64,000 nucleotides of DNA from assembly GCF_000376105.1 (NCBI RefSeq), contig NZ_AQWM01000003.1:62001-126000 (forward strand), given 5' to 3'. This DNA is from Asticcacaulis benevestitus DSM 16100 = ATCC BAA-896 (GTDB lineage Bacteria > Pseudomonadota > Alphaproteobacteria > Caulobacterales > Caulobacteraceae). Made by a program: the position numbers and the translations under genes. Below, piece after piece: positions 53,094 through 60,445 of this stretch. The number at the start of each line of letters is the position of its first letter. Position 1 is the stretch's first letter. Below the pieces are notes generated by a model. The model was not told where the DNA came from and did not search any database. It was given only the letters and a program-made list of their open reading frames with translations.

Positions 53094-53104
53094 TCGTAGT
53101 GACA

Positions 53105-54403
53105 ATGAAGACCTTTGTTTGGAAAAATCTCAGCGCGGCGGAACGGAAGGCGGCTTTGGCGCGTCCGGAAAACCGCCGCGATCCGCGCGTGGCCGAGACC
53201 GTGCGCACGATCTTTGATGACGTGGAAACCCGCGGTTTTGCCGCGCTCATCGACTGGTCGGTCAAGCTCGATGGCCACGCCCCGCGCTATGTGAAGCTTG
53301 GCCAAGACACGGTCGATGCCGCCCGCGCACAACTGGCGCCCGAAGACCTGGCCGCTATGGAACTGGCGGTCGACAACGTCCGCGCTTTCCAGCAAGCCGA
53401 GCTGCCGGCCGATGGCCCGCTGATCGCGCCGAAGCCCGGCCTCAGTCTGCAGCGCGTCTATCGCCCGATCACCACCGCCGGCCTCTATGTGCCCGGTGGC
53501 ACCGCGCCCCTGTTCTCGACCCTGATCATGACCGCCGTGCCCGCACTGGTGGCAGGTGTCCCTAACCGCGTCTGCGTTATGCCGCCGGCGCGCGATGGCT
53601 CGATCGCGCCCATGATGATCGCCACGGCCGCCGCGTCCGGACTGGAATCCATGTGGCTCGTCGGCGGCGCGCATGCCATAGCCGGTCTGGCGCTCGGCGC
53701 TTTTGACGGCATCCCCGCCGCCGACAAGCTGTTTGGTCCGGGCAACAAGTATGTCGCCGAAGCCAAGCGTCTGGCCACCGAGCGCGTCTCCGGTCTGGCC
53801 ATCGACATGCCCGCCGGTCCTTCGGAACTGCTGGTCATCGCCGACGATACCGCCAACGTGAAACTGGTCGCCGCCGACCTGCTCAGTCAGGCCGAACACG
53901 ATGCCGACGCTCAGGTCATCCTCGTGGCGCTCTCCGCGGACATTGCCGCCAAAATCGCCGCGGAAGTCGAGGTTCAGGTGTCGCACCTGCCGCGTGAAAC
54001 CATCGCGCGCGCCTCGCTCGAACAGGCCCGGCTGTTCATAGTGGCCTCCATCGCAGAGGCCGCCGAGGTCTCCAATCTCTATGGCCCGGAACACCTGGCC
54101 ATCCAGATCGCCGATGTCGACGTCCTCATCCCGCAACTGACCGCCGCCGGCACCATTTTCGCCGGCGCCTATGCTGCGGAAACCTTCGGGGATTATGCCG
54201 CCGGCCCAAGCCACGTCCTGCCGACCGATGGCGCGGCCCGTGCCTGGGATGGCATCACCGTCCGCTCGTTCCTGACCAGCTTTGTCGTGCAGAAGGCGAC
54301 CCGCGAAGGCGCTGCCGCCATCGCCCCCGCCGCGGCCCGCCTCGCCCGCCTCGAAGGCCTCGAAGCCCACGCGCTTGCGGCTGATTTTCGATTGGAAGTT
54401 TAA
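53105..54403 (+). CDS. hisD: Histidinol dehydrogenase
   Basis: Last two steps of histidine synthesis (histidinol to histidine, NAD). It has 432 residues from ATG 53105. Motifs: YVPGGTAPLFSTLIMTAVPA, KLFGPGNKYVAEAKRL, DMPAGPSELLVIADDTANVK, QAEHDADAQVILV with a zinc ligand, YGPEHLAIQ, and the C-terminal SFLTSFVVQK. The GTG at 53099 is a less likely start. It ends 1 bp before the next ATG. Confidence 0.96.
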   Translation: MKTFVWKNLSAAERKAALARPENRRDPRVAETVRTIFDDVETRGFAALIDWSVKLDGHAPRYVKLGQDTVDAARAQLAPEDLAAMELAVDNVRAFQQAELPADGPLIAPKPGLSLQRVYRPITTAGLYVPGGTAPLFSTLIMTAVPALVAGVPNRVCVMPPARDGSIAPMMIATAAASGLESMWLVGGAHAIAGLALGAFDGIPAADKLFGPGNKYVAEAKRLATERVSGLAIDMPAGPSELLVIADDTANVKLVAADLLSQAEHDADAQVILVALSADIAAKIAAEVEVQVSHLPRETIARASLEQARLFIVASIAEAAEVSNLYGPEHLAIQIADVDVLIPQLTAAGTIFAGAYAAETFGDYAAGPSHVLPTDGAARAWDGITVRSFLTSFVVQKATREGAAAIAPAAARLARLEGLEAHALAADFRLEV

Positions 54404-54404
54404 G

Positions 54405-55889
54405 ATGTTTAACTCCCCCTTCTCTTCCCTGAATGCGTCCGGCGCGGGTCTCGAATCCCTGCCGCCATCGCTGGAGCCCCTGCGCGAGCGCATGGCCGAT
54501 TATTACGGCGTGGAATCGCACCAGTTGCAGGTGACACGCGGCGCCTCGCACGCCATGGAGATACTCATGCGCCGCCTGCGCGTTCATGGCCATGAGTTCG
54601 TCTGGGCCGGGCCTGACCACTATCTCGAAGATCTGTGCAGCGTCTATAATCTCAGCATCCGCAAGCCGCCGGAAAATGCGCCCTTCACCAAGGGCGGCGG
54701 CTTCTGCCTGGTTCACAATCCACGCCAGACCGATGGCAAGGCATGGGACCTTATCGCCGCCCGCACGCTTGCGGTCGATCTCTTCCCGACGATCCTGGTC
54801 ATCGATGAGAGCTATTTCGACGCCTGCACGGCGGACTCCATGGTCGAACTGGCGATCAACGAGCCCAACGTGGTGGTATTGAAAAGCCTGTCCTACCTCT
54901 TCGGCATGGCCGGTGCGCGCGTCGGTGCGCTGATCGCCAACACCAAGACCCTGCAAGGCCTGCTGAAATTCTGCGAACCGCACCCTCTGCCCACGCCCTC
55001 GGTGCGCGCCGCTGAGGCCGCCCTGTCGCCGTCGCGCGCCCTGACCGTGCAAGGCCGCGTCGATATGATCCGCACCGAACAGGCGCGCGTGCGCGAGGCC
55101 TTGTCGCGTTCAAAGCACCTGGAGAGCTTCGATCTCAACGACGGCCCCTTCATGCTGCTGCGCCCCAAGGCCCTGCTGCAAACCCAGACCGCGCTCAAGC
55201 GCTTGGGCCTGGCGCCGCAGGTCACGCCGACCGGCCTGTTACTTGCGCTCGGCGATATCGCCACCAATAACCGCATCCTGAAGGCGCTCGATGTCGCGCC
55301 GGCCGACAAGGCCCCGCGCGTCGGTGAAATCCTGCGTGACACCAAGGAAACCAAGATCTCGGTGCAGGTCAATCTCGACCAGCCCAAGCCGGTCAAGGTC
55401 CACACCGGTGTCGGCTTCTTCGATCACATGCTCGATCAGGTGGCCACGCACGGCGGCTTCTCTCTGCAACTGGCCTGCGAGGGTGATCTGGAGATCGACG
55501 CCCACCACACGGTCGAGGACTGTATGCTGGCCTTCGGTCAGGCGCTGAAGATCGCGCTTGGCGATCGCGTCGGCATGGCGCGCTTCGGCTTTGTGCTGCC
55601 GATGGACGAGACCGAGGCGAAGGTCTCTATCGATCTCGGCGGCCGTCCGTTCTGCGTCTTCAAGGGCGAATTCCAGTCCACGCACATCGGCGATTACCAG
55701 ACCGAGATGACAGCGCACGCCTTCCGCTCACTGTCGGAAACGCTCGGCGCCTCGATCCATGTCGAGGTCAGTGGCGGTAATGATCACCACAAGACGGAAG
55801 CATGCTTCAAAGCGCTCGGCCGCGCCCTGCGTCAGGCCACGCGCGTCGAAGGCGACGCCCTGCCCTCGACCAAGGGAATGCTCGCCTGA
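54405..55889 (+). CDS. hisB: Fusion of a lysine-less HisC-like domain with imidazoleglycerol-phosphate dehydratase HisB
   Basis: A 494-residue protein. Residues 306-494 are a full IGPD domain with GVGFFDHMLDQ (336-345), AHHTVEDC (366-373) and GGNDHHKTEACFKA (457-470), which dehydrates IGP. Residues 1-300 resemble histidinol-phosphate aminotransferase: TRGASHAMEIL, VIDESYFDA (PLP Asp134 and Tyr137 region) and NVVVLKSLSYLFGMAGARVG. At the Schiff-base Lys (usual LRTLSKAFGLAG) there is Tyr164, the NPNNPTG motif is NPRQTDG, and the substrate Arg near the end (LRITIG) is missing (LLLALG). The domain is about 50 residues short. So HisB is probably active and the HisC part not. Confidence 0.9.
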   Translation: MFNSPFSSLNASGAGLESLPPSLEPLRERMADYYGVESHQLQVTRGASHAMEILMRRLRVHGHEFVWAGPDHYLEDLCSVYNLSIRKPPENAPFTKGGGFCLVHNPRQTDGKAWDLIAARTLAVDLFPTILVIDESYFDACTADSMVELAINEPNVVVLKSLSYLFGMAGARVGALIANTKTLQGLLKFCEPHPLPTPSVRAAEAALSPSRALTVQGRVDMIRTEQARVREALSRSKHLESFDLNDGPFMLLRPKALLQTQTALKRLGLAPQVTPTGLLLALGDIATNNRILKALDVAPADKAPRVGEILRDTKETKISVQVNLDQPKPVKVHTGVGFFDHMLDQVATHGGFSLQLACEGDLEIDAHHTVEDCMLAFGQALKIALGDRVGMARFGFVLPMDETEAKVSIDLGGRPFCVFKGEFQSTHIGDYQTEMTAHAFRSLSETLGASIHVEVSGGNDHHKTEACFKALGRALRQATRVEGDALPSTKGMLA

Positions 55890-55932
55890 CCAGGGTCACG
55901 GACCCTGGACCCATTAGTTATTGGATTATAAA

Positions 55933-56544
55933 ATGACCGGAAACGGTGCTGAAATTATTGTCGTCGAAATCGGATGTGCCAATACCGCTTCCGTCCTGTT
56001 CGCACTGGAACGGCTGGGTGCCAAAGCGCGCCTCAGCTCCGATCCGGCGGAAATCGCGGCCGCGACCAAGGTAGTGTTGCCCGGCGTCGGCGCAGCGGGT
56101 TTCGCCATGTCGCGTATACGTGAGTTGGGGCTCTATGACACCATTCGCGGATTGAAAGTGCCGCTGCTCGGTGTCTGTCTCGGCCAGCAACTGCTGTTTG
56201 AAGGGTCAGAAGAAGGCGATGTCGAATGCCTGGGCCTGATCCCCGGCCGGGTCACGAAAATGACCGCTTCTCAGGATTTGGTGGTGCCGCATATGGGCTG
56301 GAACCAGCTTGAGGTCATCGAGACCGATCCGTTGAACGCCGGTGTAAACGATGGCGACTACGCCTACTTCGTTCACAGTTTTGTCTGTCCGGTCAATGAG
56401 TTTACGCTCACAACCAGCACCTACGGCGCCCCGTTCGCCGCCATGGTGCGCAAGGGTAATGTGTTCGGCTGCCAGTTCCACCCGGAGCGCTCCTCGGCCA
56501 CCGGCGCCAGGATTTTAGAGAATTTTCTGCGAGTAAGCCTGTGA
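55933..56544 (+). CDS. hisH: Imidazole glycerol phosphate synthase glutaminase subunit HisH
   Basis: Supplies ammonia from glutamine to HisF. It has 203 residues from the ATG at 55933. The class I glutaminase triad is visible: Cys in LLGVCLGQQLLFEGSEEGD, His and Glu in GCQFHPERSSATGARILENF; the PGVGAAGFAM segment is also typical. The start motif is slightly changed (VVEIGCANTASV instead of IDYGMGNLRSV). Its stop overlaps the hisA GTG by 4 bp. Confidence 0.94.
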   Translation: MTGNGAEIIVVEIGCANTASVLFALERLGAKARLSSDPAEIAAATKVVLPGVGAAGFAMSRIRELGLYDTIRGLKVPLLGVCLGQQLLFEGSEEGDVECLGLIPGRVTKMTASQDLVVPHMGWNQLEVIETDPLNAGVNDGDYAYFVHSFVCPVNEFTLTTSTYGAPFAAMVRKGNVFGCQFHPERSSATGARILENFLRVSL

Positions 56545-57272
56545 TCCTTTACCCCGCCATCGACCTGATCAACGGCGAATGCGTCCGCCTGGCGCAGGGG
56601 CGCTTCGACGCCGTGACCAAATACGATTCCGATCCTTTCAAGCGCCTCAACCTGTTCAATGAAGAGTTTGCCCAATGGGTGCATATCGTTGACCTCGATG
56701 GCGCCAAGGCCGGTTCGCCTCAGCAGCACGAACTGATCGGCCGTCTGGCCAGGGCGTCACGCGCCAAGATCCAGAGCGGCGGCGGGGTGCGCTCCCGCGA
56801 ACACGTCCAGACCCTGCTTGATGCCGGCGTCTCGGCGGTCGTGGTCGGCTCGGCGGCGGTAAAGAACCCCGAAGAGGTGCGCGGCTGGCTGCGTGATTTC
56901 GGTAAGGACCGCATCACCCTGGCGCTGGATGTGCTGCCGACAGCCGATGGTGATTTCGACGCCGCCCTGCATGGCTGGGTCGAAGGCTCAGGTATCTCGC
57001 TGTGGGATGTGCTCGACTATTATCCCTTCGGCGTGGCGCAGCGCATTCTGGTTACCGACGTGTCGCGCGACGGCATGCTGATGGGCCCGAACATGGACTT
57101 GATGAAGGCCCTGCGCAAAAAGCGTCCCGACCTCGAAATTCAGGCGTCCGGTGGCGTGAAATCGGTCGAAGACCTGTATGATCTCAAGGCGCTGGGCGTA
57201 CATGGCGCGATCGTTGGCAAGGCGATTTACGAAGGTCTCATAGACCTGAAAGCAGCGCTTAATGTCGGATAA
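56541..57272 (+). CDS. hisA: ProFAR isomerase HisA
   Basis: Amadori isomerase of the histidine pathway, a 243-residue beta/alpha barrel. The catalytic Asp residues are in [20 protein letters not shown] (start) and [19 protein letters not shown]. Phosphate-binding loops: [20 protein letters not shown] and [20 protein letters not shown]. It starts with GTG, overlapping hisH by 4 bp. Confidence 0.95.
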   Translation: MILYPAIDLINGECVRLAQGRFDAVTKYDSDPFKRLNLFNEEFAQWVHIVDLDGAKAGSPQQHELIGRLARASRAKIQSGGGVRSREHVQTLLDAGVSAVVVGSAAVKNPEEVRGWLRDFGKDRITLALDVLPTADGDFDAALHGWVEGSGISLWDVLDYYPFGVAQRILVTDVSRDGMLMGPNMDLMKALRKKRPDLEIQASGGVKSVEDLYDLKALGVHGAIVGKAIYEGLIDLKAALNVG

Positions 57273-57359
57273 GCTTCGCTTCCCGCCCTTAAGGCCATCC
57301 TTTTCTTATCGCGCTTTTGAGTCCAAAAAGTGCGTTACACTTTTTGGAAAGCGCTCGTA

Positions 57360-58142
57360 ATGTTGGCTAAAAGTACACTGGCACGCCGCATCATCCCCTG
57401 TCTCGACGTCAAGGACGGCAAGGTCGTCAAGGGCGTGCAGTTTGTCGGCCACGAAATTCTCGGTGACGCCGTCGATATGGCCCTGCGCTACCGTGATGAA
57501 GGCGCGGACGAACTGGTGCTTTATGACATCACGGCCTCCAGCGAAGGCCGCACGGTCGATTACAACTGGGTGTCGCAGATCGCCCGCGCACTCGACATTC
57601 CGTTCTGCGTGGCCGGCGGCATCCGCAGTGCTGAGCAGGCCGTGAAATGTCTGAACAGCGGTGCCGACAAGGTGTCGATCAATTCCCCGGCGCTGGAACG
57701 TCCTGACCTGATCAATGAACTGGCCGAGATGGCCGGATCACAATGCGTGGTGGTCGGGATCGACAGCCGCGAAACCGATGGCGACTATTACGTCCACCAG
57801 TATTCCGGTGATCCGGACAAGATCCGCACGGTGGGGCGTCGCACGCTCGACTGGGTGGTCGAGGCCAAACAGCGTGGCGCCGGCGAGATCGTGCTCAACT
57901 GCATGAACCAGGACGGCGTGCGCAAGGGCTATGATATCAAGCAGTTGCGTCTGGTGCGCGACCTGATCGACATTCCTCTGGTGGCATCCGGTGGCGCTGG
58001 TGCGCCGGAGCATTTTGAAGACGTGTTCAATCAGGCCGACGTGTCCGGTGCGCTGGCCGCCAGCGTGTTTCATAAGAAAATCATTGCCATTCCGGATTTG
58101 AAGCGTGATCTTCGCGCCGCTGGAATTGTGGTACGACTGTAA
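57360..58142 (+). CDS. hisF: Imidazole glycerol phosphate synthase cyclase subunit HisF
   Basis: Cyclase that with HisH makes IGP and AICAR. It has 260 residues from ATG 57360 ([20 protein letters not shown], catalytic Asp). Other motifs: [60 protein letters not shown] (second Asp) and [14 protein letters not shown]. An 87-bp gap from hisA is the largest inside this part of the operon. Confidence 0.96.
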   Translation: MLAKSTLARRIIPCLDVKDGKVVKGVQFVGHEILGDAVDMALRYRDEGADELVLYDITASSEGRTVDYNWVSQIARALDIPFCVAGGIRSAEQAVKCLNSGADKVSINSPALERPDLINELAEMAGSQCVVVGIDSRETDGDYYVHQYSGDPDKIRTVGRRTLDWVVEAKQRGAGEIVLNCMNQDGVRKGYDIKQLRLVRDLIDIPLVASGGAGAPEHFEDVFNQADVSGALAASVFHKKIIAIPDLKRDLRAAGIVVRL

Positions 58143-58212
58143 GCAAGACACTCCACCACCACGCCGCATGTGCGGCGTGGTTCCCCTCCCCATCAGAGAT
58201 GAGGAGGTATAA
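58143..58212. repeat. Dispersed GC-rich hairpin repeat, copy F, supplying the hisIE ribosome binding site
   Basis: TCCACCACC, a perfect internal stem ACGCCGCA-TG-TGCGGCGT, GGTTCCCCTCCCC, then ATCAGAGATGAGGAGGTATAA. Same plan as 5051 and 52005 with a different internal stem. Its right end contains AGGAGG, 9 bp before the hisIE ATG at 58217, so the repeat forms the ribosome binding site. Confidence 0.75.
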
Positions 58213-58216
58213 GAGA

Positions 58217-58867
58217 ATGAACATGCCCGAAGCTCACAAACTGCCGAACGCCCTGACCATCAAGGATATCGACCAGATCGATTTCGCCAAGGAAGGCGGA
58301 CTGGTGCCCGCTGTCGTGCAGCACGCCGACACGCTCCAGGTGCTGATGCTCGGCTATATGAACGCCGAAGCGCTGAAAGCCACCCTGCAAGGCGGCCTCG
58401 TCACCTTCTGGTCGCGCTCGAAAAACCGCCTGTGGAGGAAGGGCGAGACCTCCGGCGACACGCTGGAGCTCGACCACATCCTGACCGATTGCGACGAGGA
58501 CGCCCTGCTGGTCTATGCCCGCCCCAAAGGCCCGACCTGCCACACCAAGACAACCTCCTGCTTTGGCACCGAGACCGCGCCCGGTATCGGCTTCATGGGC
58601 CATCTGGCGCATGTGGTGAAGGATCGCGCCAAGGCGCCGCCCGCCGATAGCTATACCGCCCGCCTGATGCAGAAGGGCATCGCCAAGATCGCCCAGAAGG
58701 TTGGCGAGGAAGGTCTGGAGACGGCCCTGGCCGGTCGCGCCGGTGATCTCGACGAACTGCACAACGAAGCCGCCGACCTGCTCTATCACCTCGAAGTGCT
58801 GTTGATGGCGCGCGACACCAGGCTGGAAAACGTGCTCGAAACCTTACGCGAACGCCACCGCGGCTAG
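58217..58867 (+). CDS. hisIE: Bifunctional phosphoribosyl-AMP cyclohydrolase / phosphoribosyl-ATP pyrophosphatase
   Basis: Steps two and three of histidine synthesis in one 216-residue protein. The HisI part (about 1-120) has MLGYMNAEALKATLQGGLVT, FWSRSKNRLWRKGETSGDTL and the zinc Cys/His in GPTCHTKTTSCFG. The HisE part (about 130-216) has SYTARLMQKGIAKIAQKVGE followed by EGLETALAG and NEAADLLYHLEVLL. The ATG at 58217 follows AGGAGG from the repeat. Last gene of the his run. Confidence 0.95.
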   Translation: MNMPEAHKLPNALTIKDIDQIDFAKEGGLVPAVVQHADTLQVLMLGYMNAEALKATLQGGLVTFWSRSKNRLWRKGETSGDTLELDHILTDCDEDALLVYARPKGPTCHTKTTSCFGTETAPGIGFMGHLAHVVKDRAKAPPADSYTARLMQKGIAKIAQKVGEEGLETALAGRAGDLDELHNEAADLLYHLEVLLMARDTRLENVLETLRERHRG

Positions 58868-58924
58868 GATTTACAGGCGCCCGTTTTTGTGATGACATGG
58901 CTCTCAAACGGGGGATGCGGCGTG

Positions 58925-59443
58925 ATGGCCCAACATAGGTATCTTGTCGGCGCCAACGCCCTTTTTTCGCCGTCCGGGCGGATCAACCGGCTGCAATTCG
59001 CGCTCAATTTCTGGATGTTCCAGATCATCTATCTGCTGATACTGCTCGGCGTCGACATGCTGCCCGACGCTGTGAGCGACGAACTGATGTCAAAGCTCGA
59101 CCAGCCGGTTACCTGGCTGACCATGGTGCTAACCGTGCTGCTTTACTACGCCATGTTCTGCCTGATGGCGATGCGCTTGCATGACATAGGCCTGACCGCC
59201 TGGCTGGCGCTCGTCCTCTTCGCCGGTATCGCCCCCAATCTGATCGGCGTGTTCGGCGGTCCGGCTTTGGCCGCCAACGAAGACCTGATGATCAACCTTT
59301 CCAATCTCTCCACGCTCGGCAATCTGGCGGTGCTGATCGCCGGCCTTCTGCTGACCTTCTGGCCAGGCATGGCCGGGGCCAATCCTTATGGTCAAAGCCC
59401 GAACGAAATCACTTTGCCGAGTTGCGAAATTTCTGATCGTTAA
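58925..59443 (+). CDS. DUF805 membrane protein 1
   Basis: A 172-residue membrane protein with an N-terminal FSPSGRINRLQFALNFWMFQ (the R-x-x-R-x-x-F type entry of DUF805), about four helices, and the conserved MRLHDIGLTAWLALVLF between helices. DUF805 proteins (YhaH-like) are inner-membrane proteins of unknown function. An earlier GTG start at 58889 is possible. It may be co-transcribed with hisIE (57-bp gap). Confidence 0.8.
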   Translation: MAQHRYLVGANALFSPSGRINRLQFALNFWMFQIIYLLILLGVDMLPDAVSDELMSKLDQPVTWLTMVLTVLLYYAMFCLMAMRLHDIGLTAWLALVLFAGIAPNLIGVFGGPALAANEDLMINLSNLSTLGNLAVLIAGLLLTFWPGMAGANPYGQSPNEITLPSCEISDR

Positions 59444-59533
59444 GCCTGTGGTTTTGGAAAAAGAAGCCCCAGACAAACGCTTTACAGCCTACCCGCGGCG
59501 GCTTAGGCTTGGGGTCTACGGATGGAGCTTTGA

Positions 59534-59986
59534 ATGATCGGTTTTCTCTTTTCCCCGACCGGCCGCATAAGCTGCACGCAGTTTTTCAGCGCCATCGCGC
59601 TTGTCATGCTGACCATGCTCCTGATCGGCTTCGGCCTCGGCACCTTGCCGGCGCTCGATGCGTCCCTGATCCTGAGCGCCCTGTGGATCGTGCTGACCTG
59701 GCCGCTGGCCTGCGCCCTGATAAAGCGGCTGCATGATACCGGCCGCTCAGCCACATGGCTCTGGCTGTTGGCCCCGCAGGTCGCCATGGCGATTGCGTCG
59801 CTGGCCGTCGGCGGCTTCATGCCGGGTTTTGTTCTGTGGATCATGAATATCCTGGGCATCCTCAGCAATACCCTTTGCTGGGGCCTGATCCTGTTCCTTG
59901 CGGTCCGCACCGGTGACGTCGGCGATAATGCCTATGGTGCCGATCCGCATGACCAGCGTGGCGCAATTGCCGCAAATCTGCAATAA
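59534..59986 (+). CDS. DUF805 membrane protein 2
   Basis: A 150-residue paralogue: FLFSPTGRISCTQFFSAIAL at the N-terminus, four hydrophobic helices, and the family motif IKRLHDTGRSATWLWLLAPQ. It lies 90 bp after the first DUF805 gene. A tandem pair in the same orientation, function unknown. Confidence 0.85.
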   Translation: MIGFLFSPTGRISCTQFFSAIALVMLTMLLIGFGLGTLPALDASLILSALWIVLTWPLACALIKRLHDTGRSATWLWLLAPQVAMAIASLAVGGFMPGFVLWIMNILGILSNTLCWGLILFLAVRTGDVGDNAYGADPHDQRGAIAANLQ

Positions 59987-60086
59987 TCTGCAACCGCACA
60001 CATAAATTACTCGCATGTGGATTGCCACGGGGCGCGGTTCGGATCATGGTTACCGCCTTCATTCGCCGCTTCTGAGGTCCGATCCT

Positions 60087-60272
60087 GTGTCGTCTTTTTT
60101 TGACATGCTCACAGCCCTGATCGCCCTGATCATTTCGGCGGCCTTCCTGCATTTTGGCGGCGGCGAAAAGACGACCGCCCCCGACCCGGCGTCAGCCAGC
60201 CCGTCACAGCAGGAAACAGTGATGCCGTCGGATAATCACGCGGCCTCAAAGAATGACGACCAAAGGTCGTGA
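60087..60272 (+). CDS. Small protein with one membrane helix
   Basis: A GTG at 60087 nine bases after GAGG gives 61 residues: SSFFDMLTALIALIISAAFL then HFGGGEKTTAPDPA and a polar Ser/Gln-rich tail. One N-terminal helix and a disordered tail. The frame extends to 60015 (85 residues) with an unlikely leader. No family recognised. Confidence 0.45.
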   Translation: MSSFFDMLTALIALIISAAFLHFGGGEKTTAPDPASASPSQQETVMPSDNHAASKNDDQRS

Positions 60273-60445
60273 ATCTAGCCTCGTCCGACAAAAAGCTTTG
60301 CTAAAAGCGTAAGTTGGCGATAACTTTCTCCTTCAGGGAGAAACCTGCTCAAATCTTAAATGCTGACATGCGATGGAGGATGCGCAAGCGACCGCACCGC
60401 ATGGAAAGCTCGCAGCCGGAGACGTCCGGCTTCAGGATCACTTGG

